From Arbacia lixula (lineage: Eukaryota; Echinodermata; Echinoidea; Arbacioida; Arbaciidae), in the NCBI GenBank assembly GCA_963669155.1, contig OZ022577.1, positions 11,527,395 to 11,591,394 of the forward strand: a DNA stretch of 64,000 bases, in the 5' to 3' direction. Shown here in pieces: positions 43,710 to 58,597 of the stretch; positions within the stretch are counted from its first letter, which is position 1, and the number at the start of each line of letters is the position of its first letter. Made by a program: the position numbers and the translations under genes. The notes below the pieces were generated by a model. That model searched no databases. It worked only from the letters and a program-made list of their open reading frames with translations, and was not told the DNA's origin.

Positions 43710-46700
43710 TCATTGTTGTAGTAGTTTCTGTCTGGTGTATTCCCATACCATGAGGGCTCCACTGACGTGGACATTGAGTGAGCGTATGAAGCCAAGCTGA
43801 GGAATCTCTACACACACATCGAGCAGCTGAATCAGCTCTGCGGGGATGCCTTCCCTCTCCTTCCTGTAACACAACAATCTGAATTTTAGGGGAAAGTTTG
43901 TTTGCTTGCTCCCAGTTCTGACATATAAAGATGTCATGCTTGATCATTGAAATGAATAAAGAACAAGCCACAAAAAAATCTTGTAACCAGTGGGATTTGT
44001 CATAAATGTTATTTTTGTTTGTGGGTACTGTATTCTAAAGATTAATCAGATTGCTTTTCTTCAATGTACTATGCAACAACCTCACAAGCCATCGGCTTTC
44101 TGGTGATACCTTGAACTCATAGTTTATGAAAATTTTTAATTTTGTTTGTTAAATGAATAGAGAATTGAATCAAATTGATTAATCTTAAAGGAGATTGCAC
44201 AAGGAATGGAACTGGCTTACACAAAGAGACATCACCATGTTGTAGTAGAAACAGGTATTATGGCAGTATTCAAAATCTCCAAAAGCTGCACTTTTACAAT
44301 GTGATGGTCATTGAGTAGATCTCTACTCTCTTGTAATAACTGCAAGGGTGGGCAAGATAATATTTTTGCATTGGTCTCTTCTTATTTTAATGTAAGTGTT
44401 GTGTACACTGACAAGGGGCATGGATAATGTGGGGAAAATTACACTAAATCTCCTATAATAGTGCCCATCATTGGTATACACGATTCTCCAAAATAAATGA
44501 ATTGGACATGGTAATCTAACATTTGAAACACTTCAATGGATAGTACACCCTCTTATGTATTGCTGTAAGTGAAATCAGAAAACGGCCATCTTATATTTGA
44601 TATTTTTTTACCAAGCTTAGAAATGTTTGAAAATTGTCAACATTGACACTAGCAATGAAAATGCCATGTATGAACCTCCCCCCTAACAGTTGATTATTCA
44701 GCTGTAATACTAAATACTGACCCTAAGAGTAGCATAGTGCGCTTTGGAAAGGTGAAGTTGGTCAGTGATTGGCTGTTGGCTGTCTGCTCCACACCCACCA
44801 GGGTGTAACCATGCTTCTTCATCTCCGTCATGTAGAACCTCAGGTCACATGGCTTGACCTGCCACAGAGCAGGGAATAAACAAACAAACAAACATCAGTG
44901 ATTGGCTGTTAGCGGTCTGCTCCACGCCCACCACGGTGTAACCATGCTGCTTCATGCCGCTTCAAAAATAATACACTTCGAGTCCACTAGTCCTCCTCCG
45001 ACTCAGAATTCAGCAAAACTATAGCACTATTTTAGTTGATCCCTGACACGCATACAACACAACACAACATAGCAGAGAACCTGGTTTTCTGCTAGTACAC
45101 AGCACAACACTAAATTTGTTCCCTCAAAAGCCGCATTGTATTCATAACTGAAAATACCGGCCAATGGCAACTAGTCATTCTTTCTGTAAGTGCATTTTGC
45201 GACCACCTGAAACAAATCTCATCTTACCTCTCTGAGTGGCAGCCAGCGTTCGGCAGACACACTAAGGCTCAAGAAATCCTGGTGGTCTTTATATGCTAGG
45301 TTTCCCAGAACCAGACAGGATGCACCAAAGATCTCACATGTCCTACAGAGACCTGAACAAATTGGGACGAAGAAGTGCATTATTAAATCACTACATTGAC
45401 TGCTCTGTAGTTCTGAAAGGGAATGTGTATTCATGGTAAAGACAGGACTAGTAATCAATGGAGTGCTATTCTGTCATGAACACCAGTCCCATTCAGCATT
45501 CAGGACACCATGAAGAAATTGTCGTCAAATAATAAACATTTTTTTTTTTTTTTTTTTTTTTTTGGGGGGGGGGAGAATTTCATTGACCTTTGACCTATAT
45601 CCAATTTGACCCCAATCTTACACAGGTCATTGGTTTTATCATACAAGTATCAAGTTAGAAGGAACTCAGTTGAACGGATCTCACAACATTGCATTAGAGG
45701 TTCTAGGACGTACATTATGGGCAATTTTTTTCGGACTTTATTGACCATTAACCTTTGACATCTGTCAGATTTATCCCCCAAGTTACACAGGTCATTAACT
45801 TCATCAATTACATGCATGTATCAAGTTTGAGGCAAATCCGTTGAGCAGTTCTCAAGATATTGTGTAAAAGGTTTTGGGATGGATATTTTGGGCATTTTCC
45901 TTTTACAAAGTGTCTGATTTGTCCCCAATCTTGCATTGGGCCACTGGCTTTATCAATTACATACTGGTACAGGTATCAAGTTTGAAGCAAATCCATTGAA
46001 CGGTTCTTAAGATATCGCTTACGGTAAACGGATTTGGGATGGACGGACAGCCGGACTTCCCAAAGACATAATGCCTCCGGCCACTTCGTTTCGGAGGCAT
46101 AATTCAACCAAACTCTGACACTTTTATCGACAACAGAACAGTTCTGCTATGATTACAGCCTGTAAACATTTCCACTCCTACATGTTACATTTTAAAGCAA
46201 ATGGAATGCAATTACAAGTTTCTCCTTTATTACAATGATTAACAAAGTTGCAATCATTTTATCATCCTTAACATCATCATCATCATCATCATCATCACCA
46301 TTATTATTAATACACTAAGTGTCACATAAGTGTAGGGTGCACAAGCCATGAAGGATCAGTCCTACAGCTCTCTGTAATAATATAAGTTATCCCAGATTTT
46401 TATTTGCACCTGTCCCTCTTCCTGAATCTATGGCCTTCTGAAGAATTCCCTTATTTGAACATGAACATCAACTATTTAACATAAACATTGAAAATTATCC
46501 ACTAGCCACTCACATTATCAAATCTAATATACAAAATAATTTCAGAAGGCTCGCTCACCTCCCAGATTGGGTATCCTGTCCACCAAGGAAGCCACAACCA
46601 CCAGGTGACCCCTGGATGACCTCTGACCCTCGCTGGGGTCAAACCCTGGTATATGAGACTCCTTCCATGGGGTGATCTTCTTCTGGACATCACCGGACCC

Positions 46701-49700
46701 GTCTTCTGTCCACAGCTCCTCTCGAATCTCTGCATCTCTCACTGCCATGGAAACCAAGCATTCGTTTTAAGTACAGGTGTACATGTACATGTCTCCATGG
46801 ATCTTTCTGAACATTTTTTTGTTTGACATATAATTGTTTACACAAGAAAACTCCATTGCATGAAGACCTGGAGTTAACTATGTCTGAGGTATCAATTGAT
46901 GATCTTAAAGTTGGATAATCTTATTGTGCGTTCACAGCAAGTAGAGGGATTCAAGATTCAAGATTCAATTAATTTTTCAAGATTCAGTTGATTTTTTCCA
47001 CAAAATAGATGGTCAAATTTCCTGCCAAACAACCTCGATCAACAAATCATATTTTAGTAAAGTCGATTCGAAATCGCCAACATTCACACCTGGATAAGGC
47101 CTGCACGAAATGCATGTGATTTTAGAGCAATTTTTAATTACCTGAAGCATTCTTCTTTTTCTCCTTCACCGTACATGTCCTGAGCGTATCTGTCTGGCTG
47201 TAGAGGGGAATCGCGACCTCTTGACCCCCGGCCTGTCTCCATGGCGATGCGGCAGACTCCAAGAAGAGGTCGGGGTTGACAAGCTCGTCCTCGGTGACCA
47301 GGGTGAGGCGGGGCATGATGAGGAAGAGGGTCTCCAGGCTGAAGTGGTGGATGGGGTGGTAGTAGCGTAGGAAGAAACTCCCTTCCATCCGTTCCCTCAG
47401 AGCATGAAGGGCACTGCAGAATGACACCAAGCATTAGAGTTCGACTGTATATCAAGCCAATAGTTTCTCTTGCAGATATTCTTGCGAACTGTTTTGTGAG
47501 TTGTTCTGTTCATGATCGACAATCTGGCAACTTCCGTGTACACTGCCAATCCAGGGTTCCCAGCATTTCAAGAAAACAAAATTCCCTGATTTTTCCCTTA
47601 TTAAGACTCATAATCCCATGGTAATTATTTCAACTCATTTCCAGTTTCAAATGTTTTCTATGTTGTTGCAATAAACTATTTGCTGTATAAAACACTGCAA
47701 TGTAAAACTAATAAGTACAATTACAAAGGCATGAAGCCAAATTCCCTCACTTTTCCCAGACTTGAGGCATTTTCATCTAATTCCCTGATGTTGACCTGAC
47801 TGGAAAAAAGTAAAATAATTTTCCCTGAATTCCCTGATGGGCTGGGAACCCTGCAATCATCACCTAGTAACACATCAAACCCACTACTTACTGCACTAGT
47901 ACACACACGTGACACTAATGAGAGAAAGCATATATCAACTGCCATGTCTTACTATGCCATTTCGACGCACAAGTGTGCGAGGTGAAAATAGATTTTGCGG
48001 CTCAAATGCATTCAATTTAAGGCCTATGGCTACGCAGCAATATCTCATCAGAACTCATACGGTCTATCAATATATTGAACTGGTATATCTGTAAGTGACT
48101 GCCACTCTGTTGTACAGGCCTATGACCTATATGATCCTAGACCTAATCCATGACTTAACCATTCATATACAATATATTACATCAAGTTTTTAATATTTGG
48201 TCACATATTTCTTGAAAACAAAGCAATTTCAGAAAATGATTATCAGCTCTTAACTTTGATCTCCACTAACAAAAACTTGATCATTCGATGTTTCAGCTAT
48301 AAATCATCACTGCACTAACTACAATGAACTTCTGTCTATCATATCTTGATTTACTGCATCGTAAATTATATAAACGGACGGATGAACCCACCTATTGTTC
48401 ATTGTGAAGTCCATGCAGACTGCCACGCCCGGAAATGTATCCATGACGGCACTAAGCCCCGCCTCCTTGCAGTCCTGCCACATCTTGAAGAGCGCCACCT
48501 GCGACTGAGTGCGCAGTGCCATTGCAGGGACAAAGGTCCATGGAAGCACAGTAGGGATGGCACGGCGGTAGAAAGCCTCCTGAACGGTCAAAGCATTCAA
48601 TGTATTCAATGTATGTCATCAGTTCTTGTCAATGTGGACATAAGATGTACAGTACTTTATACTCATTTGGGGGAATATACGTCATCTTTATTTTACACAT
48701 TTAAATAAAAACAAATGTACTCCAAAACAAACATAACATTAGAACATGTACAATCAATAAAAAAACAAGAGGATAAAACAAGATATCAAAGAGAGATTAA
48801 GAGCATACATTTTCATAACATATAGCATTTAAAATGTGGAAGGACCATCAAAAGCCCAAGAGGATTATCGAGGGTGGTACCTGTGAGTGAAGTAAATATT
48901 AGGTCCAGAAAGAAAGGAAGGAAAGAAAGAAAGGAAAGAAAGAAAGAGAGAGAGAGAGAGAGAAAAGGAGTATTCAGAAGGTACATACATGCAATCCCCT
49001 ATCTCAAATGTACAGAGTTACGATGGATATCAATCAAAAGTCAAGTTGCGATCAATCGCAGCTCTTTATAAGACAGGACGTAGAACGTCGTAACAGTGAA
49101 GGATTGCTTACCCGTTGGTCCTGAGGTTGGACGGTGCCTAGATGAGCAATGATCATCAGCAATGGGGAGAAGCTCACCTCCTGGCAGTTGGCCACCTGTG
49201 ACATACCACAATAAACAAAGATCAGCCTGACATCTTCTTCAATCTGAAAAGACAACTCTTGCGGAATGTGAGCATTGCAGTATCTAGTAAGCACCAATCC
49301 TTCATTTTTGGCAAATTTGGATGTTATGTTCATTACCAGAGTAATTTTGTCTAGAACCAGAAACCTGTATAGCAATGGATATGACAACACCACTTCCTTG
49401 CTCTACTCCCTCCATCAGAGATGCCAACCTCTAACAAATGAAACAAATATTTTTTAGGTTGAAAATAAGAGAAATTTGACTGCATGCAGTCGACTAGTAT
49501 GCCTCCACCCTTCTGCACAGTCACTGAAGTATTGCAAAAAATTTTTAGTAAAATCTCATCTTCTTAACATGGAGAAGTTGCTACTTGGCTAAGATATACA
49601 ACTTAATTGAGAGAGACCCGTCATTCATCACCTTACACCATGTTTGGTGATATTTGGTCATATAACCTGGAAACATAATGCCATCCGGCAACTTCACTGA

Positions 49701-52700
49701 AGAGGCATAAATATGTATTTTGGCTTGAAAAAACAGTGTTTTCAATCTTTTTCAATAAAAGTGTTTTCAAAATGATACCAAAGACATTTGCTCACAATCA
49801 CAAGCATTTGCCACTTTGAAAAAGTACACTCAATACTGCCAAAAAAAAGGAAGAGTTGGCATCTGTGCTCCATGCTTGAGGCGGCCTGACCTGAGCAGCG
49901 TAGTCCCAGAACTGGGTGAGGCAGCATGGGTGCAGCTGAATGAGCCTGACCACAAAGACCTCCATCAGATGACGAGTGGAGGTCTGATTCTCAGCCCGCA
50001 TTGACCGCAACACCTGGTCAAGCACCTTAGGGGCAGAGCTCTGCAGCAGGAAAAATGCAAGAAAAAAATCAAATAAATTAGCCACTTTACAAAATATGGG
50101 TCCCGTTACATACAACTTATCATTGTGCTACCAATGGCAACTTCTATGGAAACCTTTGATTTGATTGGCTGTCAAGCTATGTTACCGTGGTAAATACCAT
50201 TGATGAAAGAGTTACAATTGATGGTAAGTTTTATCCATTAGGGGATTTACTGGTATGCTTCCACAGTTCTTGATGAACTCTCCAAGTACCACTGTCATAT
50301 TTTTAAGTTAGTTATGAGTGGAGAATTTTGTCTGGTAAAAAAGGCATACCGGTAAACAAAATGTATTGAATGCTTTATTCAATCCACTTTAAAAGCACAC
50401 TCATAGATATTCATTCATACAATGCACATGATAAACAACAACAAAAGGTAGCACAGCTAAGAAGAGAATCTTGTGACTTTTACCTCCGAGAGAAAGTTGA
50501 GGATAACAATGGCGGCCTGCCAAACGCGAAGCTTGACGCGATGAACGACTGAGTTGATAATGTAGCTTTTCCTTGGTGGGGTGATATCTTGGTCCTGGTG
50601 TATGAACATATAAAGAGTAACATGTGTCAAAAGGATGCTTCAACGCAGCCAAACCTGTCTCTAAAGCCCACCCCAAAGGAACCAGAAAATCGTGGACAGT
50701 TTGTTTTTTATACAGGTGATACAAGTGATATCTGTAGACAGGAATCACTGCACTTTTTCATAGAATATGTATTCTCACGAGTCTCACTACATTTACCAAC
50801 GTCATGGAGACAAAACTCTATTCTGAAGTCGGGTTTAACTTCCTTTATACGCCACTTTGAGTCTAAGTCTGGTCTGGGTCGAGTCTAACTTTTAACTTAA
50901 AGTATAGTCTAAGTCCTGTCTAACTTCAAGAAGAGTTAGACCCGAGCAACGGGGTAGTTTAAGTCTGGAATGATATGCTAATCACTATCGCTAGTCCGTC
51001 TATCAGCTGACATAAATGCTGTTGGATTTACAGGCCTTTTTATGAGAGAAGCAACTTCTTTTATCTTAAGGTTGAGCCACAGTGTAAGGCAATGGCCATT
51101 ACAACTCTGTTTAGGATGATAAGTGTTTGCAAAGTAGCTCTGCATGTTCTTGTTTCTGTAAATTATGCATAAGTCCTCCTGAGTTATTGCAATGAAGAGA
51201 TTGAAAATAGCATCTCTATCTCAATGCAATGACAATAATTAAAAAAAAAATCTTCTAAAACAAGATATATCTTCAAGAGCCACCAAAGTAACAAGACATG
51301 CATAATATCAGTAATGTATCCCATATTACCCTTTGCATGAGGTTGGTGAGAAAGTCTTCAAAGAACTGGTCTTTTCCCTCAAGGCTGCTTGCACCAATCT
51401 TGATCAAGATGTTGATGACGGAGACTCGGGGCAAGCGTGGATTCACAAAGTTGCTGGACAGAAAGATCAATTCTCTGGGTTACAAAAGTGTTATACAGTC
51501 ATACTTGTTTCTTATTAACAACACAGCATTAAGGCAAACAGAAGAAACGTGTACTGGTAGTTACATGCAATAAGCTCTGAAGGGATTTCAGTTGCGTGGT
51601 CTTCATAGACAAATATTTTAAGAAGGCAGGTTTGACTGTAACTTCAGTACAAAGCTCATGATCAAGTACTCATTTTCATTGTAATGCAGCACTACACAGA
51701 TATCTTTAATGCATAAATGATGATGCTGTTGCAGTTAGAATGTAGCTATATTAAAAGTCATTTATTCATGGTTATCATTATTTTTATTAGACAGAGATAT
51801 GGGCTGCCATTTTTTTTTACCTGTTTGTTACAAGGACACTTCTGACAGACAAGAGCTCCTCATGCCCTGTGAGATATGCAGCAACATCTTCCATCAACCT
51901 GCACGTATGGATGACAGAAAACAGAAAAATTAATGTTATATTATTACACAAATGTAAAAAACATCAAAATAAGACATTTTTATTTGCATCAACCTTAAAT
52001 TGTGTTTGCACTAATAACAGTTATAATAAGTTGAGAGCCTGAAAATAATTGTTTTTATCATTATTATTTATTTGACCATCAAAATAACATTTCATATAAC
52101 AACATCATAACAAGAAAATACAGAGATAACAAAATAAAGGACACAATAAAATAGAATATAGATGACAGGAAGAGACAGTGTGTGGGTCAGAGTCCACAAA
52201 AGTGCAGTCATTCATTGTTGTCTGAGGGCATGTGGACCCACACACGCTGTCTCAAGATATTAAAAAAAAATGATGACCCCAAATATCTAATTATTGTATA
52301 AAATAATCAATCTTTAACCTATGAAAAAATCATGTGCCAGGGCCTCCCTGTTTGGTTCACCAATTAGCAGCCCATTTGCAGTATTGCCCTCAAAAGCCCA
52401 TAACATAGATATAGTTACGACCCCTCATACCTGATTGATTTGGATACGACTGGACCAAACAGGGCAGCCTCCTGGAGAATCCCTGAGATGTTCCTGATGA
52501 TCGTCATGGCATCGTACCTCGTATCGGGATGCGGTGAAGGGTGGAGGAATCGCTGAGACAGCATGCTATCAAGATGAGACACAAGCACATTGAGCATTCC
52601 TAGTCGGGTCTCTCCCTGAGCCTGGATCTTACTGGTGTACTGTGGGTATGGAGGATAGAGATGATTGGATAGATGGATGTATGGATAGACGAATGGTTAG

Positions 52701-55700
52701 ATGGATAGATGGATAGATGGATGGATGGATATATGGATGCATGGATTAGATGGATGGTTAGATGGATAGATGGATAGATGGATGGATGGATATATGGATG
52801 CATGGATAGACGGATGGTTAGATGGATAGATGGATGTATGGATTGATGGATGGATAGATGGATGGATAGATGGATGGATGGATGGATGGATGGATAGATG
52901 GATGGATGGATGGATGGATGGATAGATAGATATAACAGAGAGACAGACAGGCAGACAAACAGATAGATTGAGAGATACATATATTGACACACAAATGGAA
53001 AGATAGATACAGACAGGCAGATAGACAGATAGATAAAGAGTATGAGAGGCCATACCTTCTCCAGTTCTGTGTGGACCTCTGTCCCCTCCTCGTACTGCAG
53101 AAAGGCTGGCTGGAAGGCTACACCAATGAACGCCTCATACACACACCAGAAAGTTAGGTTAGATCGCCAGCCATCCTGCACCGCACACCATGAGGCTGAC
53201 AACCCCTCTAGGCACAATGGAATGTTCCCATCAGCTACCTGGAAGCAAAGCAGAAAGTAGCATTAAGGGAGTTTCTGCGGTCATCACAGATATAAAATGT
53301 ACTGACAACCCCTCCAGGCACAATGGAATGTTCCCATCAGCTACCTGGAACCAAAGCACACAGTCGCAGTGAGGGAGTTTCTGCGGTCATCACAGATATT
53401 CTGACAACCCCTCCAGGCACAATGAGAGGTTCCCATCAGCCAGCTGGAAGCAAAACACAAGTAGTATTGAAGGAGTGTATACGGTAATTACAGATATATA
53501 TCACACATACCCCTTGACCGTAAAATAAGCACATGTAGTCCTTTTAATAGCATCTAAGATGTGAGCCAAGTTTGGCTAGAATGGTTTGATACATAAATGG
53601 CTATATGGGCATATCGTTTGCTGATGGACTGAATGACAACCTGAAAGCATACCTTCATCAGTGTCTTAATTGCTTGATATATAAATGGGTACATGGGCAT
53701 TTGTATAATTTTATGGCTGAAGACAGATGGAGAAAATCACTCATTTCAGAAAAAGATACCTTGTCAACAAGAAGAGCGGTGCACTTGAGGAGCGGGACGG
53801 AGTGAACTGGCGACACCAGACCCATGTCTGAGACACAAGAGGCCAGAGCATCCTGCCAGGTTTCCATGGCAATGGATTGGCCACTGGCCACCTGGGGGTC
53901 GCTCCCATTACCCCGTTGTGGGGTGTCGTACTGCTGGATGACGGCGAGGATGACCTCCCACTTGGTCCTGATGAGTTCGCTCTGGAAGCGGCCTCTATCC
54001 GGCCCCTCAAGTCCTGTCAGAACACAAACAACAAACTCACCATATAAGAACCACAATTCTCCCTATCGCATATAGCTCTCCGAATCTCAACGTGTGTGGC
54101 GCTATTTTTTACCTTTAATTCTTGGGATATAAACTTCTGGATCACAATATTCTACAGCCATCATCTTGCTTGTGTCTTTTCATTCTTTCATTAGTCCATC
54201 CACAATCAATGTTGAGGTAGGCAAAAACATCGCTGTGAGTGATTGATGGTATTTTTTTCAAGTCCTTCATCCATGTAACAACATTTCCATTTTAATATTA
54301 CAAAATTTACGATGGCCGAAATTACAGATTCTGTGCGTTATTGCGCGAATTGAAGATGTACCAAGCTCTAACTGGAAGTATACGTCCAAAGAGCAATCCA
54401 TCAGATATCGGTATCGCGAGTGATATCGGCTATATGCGATAGGGAGAATAGATTGATGACATGAAGGGACACAGGCTTTATTTGCTCAAGATTCAGGATG
54501 CAATCTTTGCTTTCCACATAAACATCACAATACAGATGCAAATTCAGGTACAATAATACGTAAATTACAAAGAGAAATCACACATAGAAGCATGATTTTT
54601 TTAATATTCTGTTTTCCACAGCAGAATTATAATACCAATGGATCAAGTTTAGAAAATCAATATTCAGGTACAATAATATGGAAATTACAAAAATGAATGA
54701 TATATAGAAATATAATATTTGCTTTTCTATTTTCAAGTAGTAAACTTATAATATAAATTAATCAACATTAGAAATCAATAATATGCAAACTACAAAAAGA
54801 AATAAAGCACAGAATAGTTGTTAAAATTTATAATCCATAAAGATCAAATGAGAAGATCAGTATCGAATATAGGTTTGAAAATGTTGCTTTATACCCTGTT
54901 GATATTGTGCAGACACTTCTTCCTTGGCCTTGGGCCTGTCCATCTGACCTTCTACTTCCAGCAGGGAAGCCAGGAGCCGGGCCACGGATGGGAGTTGGTG
55001 AGAAGGGCAGAAAGTCTCTGCCTTCAAGAGCCAGTGCAGGACCATCGCCATGGTGTAGCACCGATACCCTCGCTGGTGGGTTACAGAATGGGTGGTTGTC
55101 TAGAGGTTCAATGGTAAGAAAGATTGTTGTGTCATGTATCATAGCTTGAGCTGTAAATGGGAGACTTAGAATGATATGAATGTGCAAGATAAGCCGTTGT
55201 TCTATCAGATTTTTGTGTATTTTTAGTGAAAAGGGCACATGTAGCATGCAAAGGGGTGATGACCATTATTCTGAGTTCCCTCTCTTAATCGAGTGTTTCC
55301 ATAAAGTAAGACTTAATTAATGACAAAAGTTTCAGTATATCAGCTCCAAAAACATGGACTAGTCTCCCACGCAATGTAGGAGAATGTTCCTCAAAAGAAA
55401 CTTTGAAGAAACACTTACCTATTTTCTCTGTAAACTTTTTCTATTTCTTTTTAACTGATATTGTAATATTTGAAGATTGGAAGCGCTATGGTACTTATCA
55501 TTTTTATCATGAAGGCACATTAGATTCTCACCGTTTGCTTGTCCAGTGAGGCGACCAGCGCCGTGTGGGCCCCTACAATCAGCTTCTGCCCCTCCATCAA
55601 TGCCACACACAACCGCTGACCGGCTGGGCTCTTGGACTGACCACCTGACACTCTCTGTGTGTGATCCAGTATAGCATCTAGGACTGACCGATACAGGCTG

Positions 55701-58565
55701 ACCCTTGTTATGTAACTGACCTGTTCAGTGAGAGACGAAAAGATTCCTGCAGCATTAAACATAAACTCCCATCTCACCAATTTTTGAAGGACTGTCCCAT
55801 ACAAGCTAACCCTTGGTATGTAACAATTCTATTGAGTACTAGTAATTGTTGGAGCATCACATCATCAAATTTTCTTGCACGATTTTGCTCATTTTGGCTG
55901 ATACAATCTAACCCACCGAGTTTATTTTTATTGAAACCAACTTACTTTCTGGGTAACCCCTTCATTTACAAAAATATAGGTTTATACAGTAAATATAAGA
56001 TCACATTCAAGTCTTTTTAAATATACATGTAAAAGAGAGATTACTACAACACATTCAACAAACAATGCATCAAAAATATCATTTATGTGCCATACCTTCA
56101 AGTCCTCTTCACCAAGGAGTTGCCTTATGAGGTACTGAAAGAGCTCATCCAGAATTTGGCACAGCATGGAGATCATGGAGGATGAAATACCTGTCATAAG
56201 AGTCAAGATAAAGTAAATTTATTTGATGCAAAATGCGAAAAATCACGCAAACTTGAAAACTTACCTGTGGACTCTGGAGTATTATGCCTGGAACCTTATG
56301 TACTAGCACACAGGTTTTCTGATAATCCTTCAAAATTACATTTACTTATCAGATGCCTGAAAAAAATGTTATTTGACTTGCACTTGACTGACAGACTATC
56401 ACAGACAACACGGAAACAGAATGCCACCAGCCACTGCATGGCTGAGGTACAGCTAGTTATGATGGTGGTAGCGTTGTAAGGTTCCATGAAAAACAGTATT
56501 GCTGACAAGTGGAGTCAACAAATATGATAAAGTTGTGCCTGAACTAAATAATAAATACTTGGTAAATTCACAAAATCAACCACATGCTCTTTCATTAAAA
56601 AAACATGGGGGAAAAATTGTTTTCATCTCAACTGCTAGGCAAATATATCTTGTTGTAGATTGTTACAGTGCTTTATGAAACTTTGTTTTTCATAAATGCA
56701 GGAAAATTATAAAATAAAAATAGAAGCAGTTAACCATTCCTAATGAAACTATACATCCATCTTACCATCTCCTTTATCTGCTGCATCTTCCTCTGATGGT
56801 GATGGTGGTGACCTTGACTCTTGGAGCAGAGCCAGAAGGACCTGAAGACTTTTATCAACCTTGAGGGCGGGGAGGTAAACATGGCTGCCTGCTCTCCCCA
56901 CCACATCCACCAGGGGCTGCAGAACAGTCGTGATAAACCTGGGGGAAAAAAGTGATCAAAAGAGTCGTCCTTAGCTCTGAAAATCCCTTATCCCATTTGC
57001 CTAAAAAAAGGCACAAACTCATGCTTTGCACTCTATGAGCTGCCCATATTAAACACATCATGCAAATTCCATATTATCTCTGAGCACAATCTATAAACAA
57101 AACAGTGCCCAGTGCATAACTTCCAGACATCAAACTGGCTATAAGGTTACACAGTGATTGAGTCGTGATGAACCTGTAAGAGATTTTGAGCCAACAATAT
57201 CATAGAGAGTAACTTAATATAAACAGTCATTTTTAAAAAAAGATGAATCATTTTCCTCTCTGGTTAATAATCAGAAATATATCCTGACCAATATTCAATT
57301 GTCAAATGTTTCATATAAAAGTATGTTGCATAACAACATACATTTAGACTTGTTAGTAGAGTGTCATTTTTGTATTCTTGGGGGGGGGGGGGGGCAGTTA
57401 GTTGTTGAGAATTCCTTAAACTGAGACACAACACCACATCATTATTCTTTTTAGGAAAATATACTGATTGAAATATAATTCACTTATCTATTTACTTCAA
57501 TAATATTAAGATAAGCAAAAGTAGTGGAAAAGATAACTGACTTGTAATCATGGCAATTAACATCATCAAAATCAAATGCAACCAGGATCCGTGTTGACAA
57601 CTGTCAACATCACACTCTTTCCTTCCAACCGTGAGAAGACCTGCTATTTGATTACGTCATGTAAATCAAATTGAAGCGGGACCCATGTTGACAGCAGAAT
57701 GGTTCTGTCATGATTACAAATTCTGCTTTTGTCCCAATTCTGCAATCGTGAGGATCGACTGGAAATGTGACGTCATCTACTTGCACATAAACCATGACCT
57801 GATGCTACGGTTAAGCCAGTCACAGAGATCAAATTATGTCGCTGCCACCATATAATAATTTCACACTGACACAGGGATGCACGATCACAAAATAGGTATT
57901 AAGATGAGCTTGATAACATGTTTATTGAAGTTATGTCTCAGTGCTAGCTCCGAAGTGAGAAACTAGTTACACCACCTAACCTATGGTAACGGTACCACTA
58001 CGCGTAATGCAGTCCAATAACAAATGTACATCACGCCACAGACACCACAATCTTCCAACTACGACCAGACAAGATAGAACTACCTACCCATCCTGTTTCT
58101 CCTCCCCCTGCTCCAATCGACGTTGACTTTCTCCGTCAGCGATGAGCAGCACGGTGGCCGCAACCCTCTGAGCTTTTGTGAAGTTGGGCAAGTCATTGCC
58201 CCCCTCCAACCCACCAGAGGGGTCAACGTGCAGGTAACCTTTGACCTCACGGGTGCAAAGCTCCGACGCAGAGGTGGCGCCATCAAGTGACACAAGGTGG
58301 AGCATGTGATCAGAGATGGTTTGGCTGACCTGTTTGGAAAAAAGCAAGAAGTTAGATTACCGGTATTGATTGTGTGTGTATGTAGCTTTCACACTTCAGA
58401 TGTTAGAGCTCGGAGAACTCAGAATATGCAAATATATTCAAAAAGGCAACCTGTTAAAAAGACCTCCCATTCTGATCACGATTTAGTATCATTTTCACAA
58501 AAATAATGATCATTATCATCATTATCATTAGTATCACTATTACCACTATCTTGATCATTATCTTT

Positions 58566-58597
<32 letters not shown>

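Noticed and set aside
45539-45573. T(25)G(10) run as a retroposed poly(A) tail
   Set aside because: It sits beside the pearl-like element but no adjoining processed gene or SINE body was found.
52600-53217. 205-codon minus-strand frame rich in H-P-S-I
   Set aside because: Translation of the GGAT/GATA minisatellite running into a true TARBP1 exon; only 53056-53238 is coding.
55721-55804. Upstream extension of the TARBP1 exon 55532-55720 to the acceptor at 55747
   Set aside because: Using that acceptor would shift the frame and meet a stop; the acceptor after GAACAG at 55721 keeps the frame from the preceding exon.
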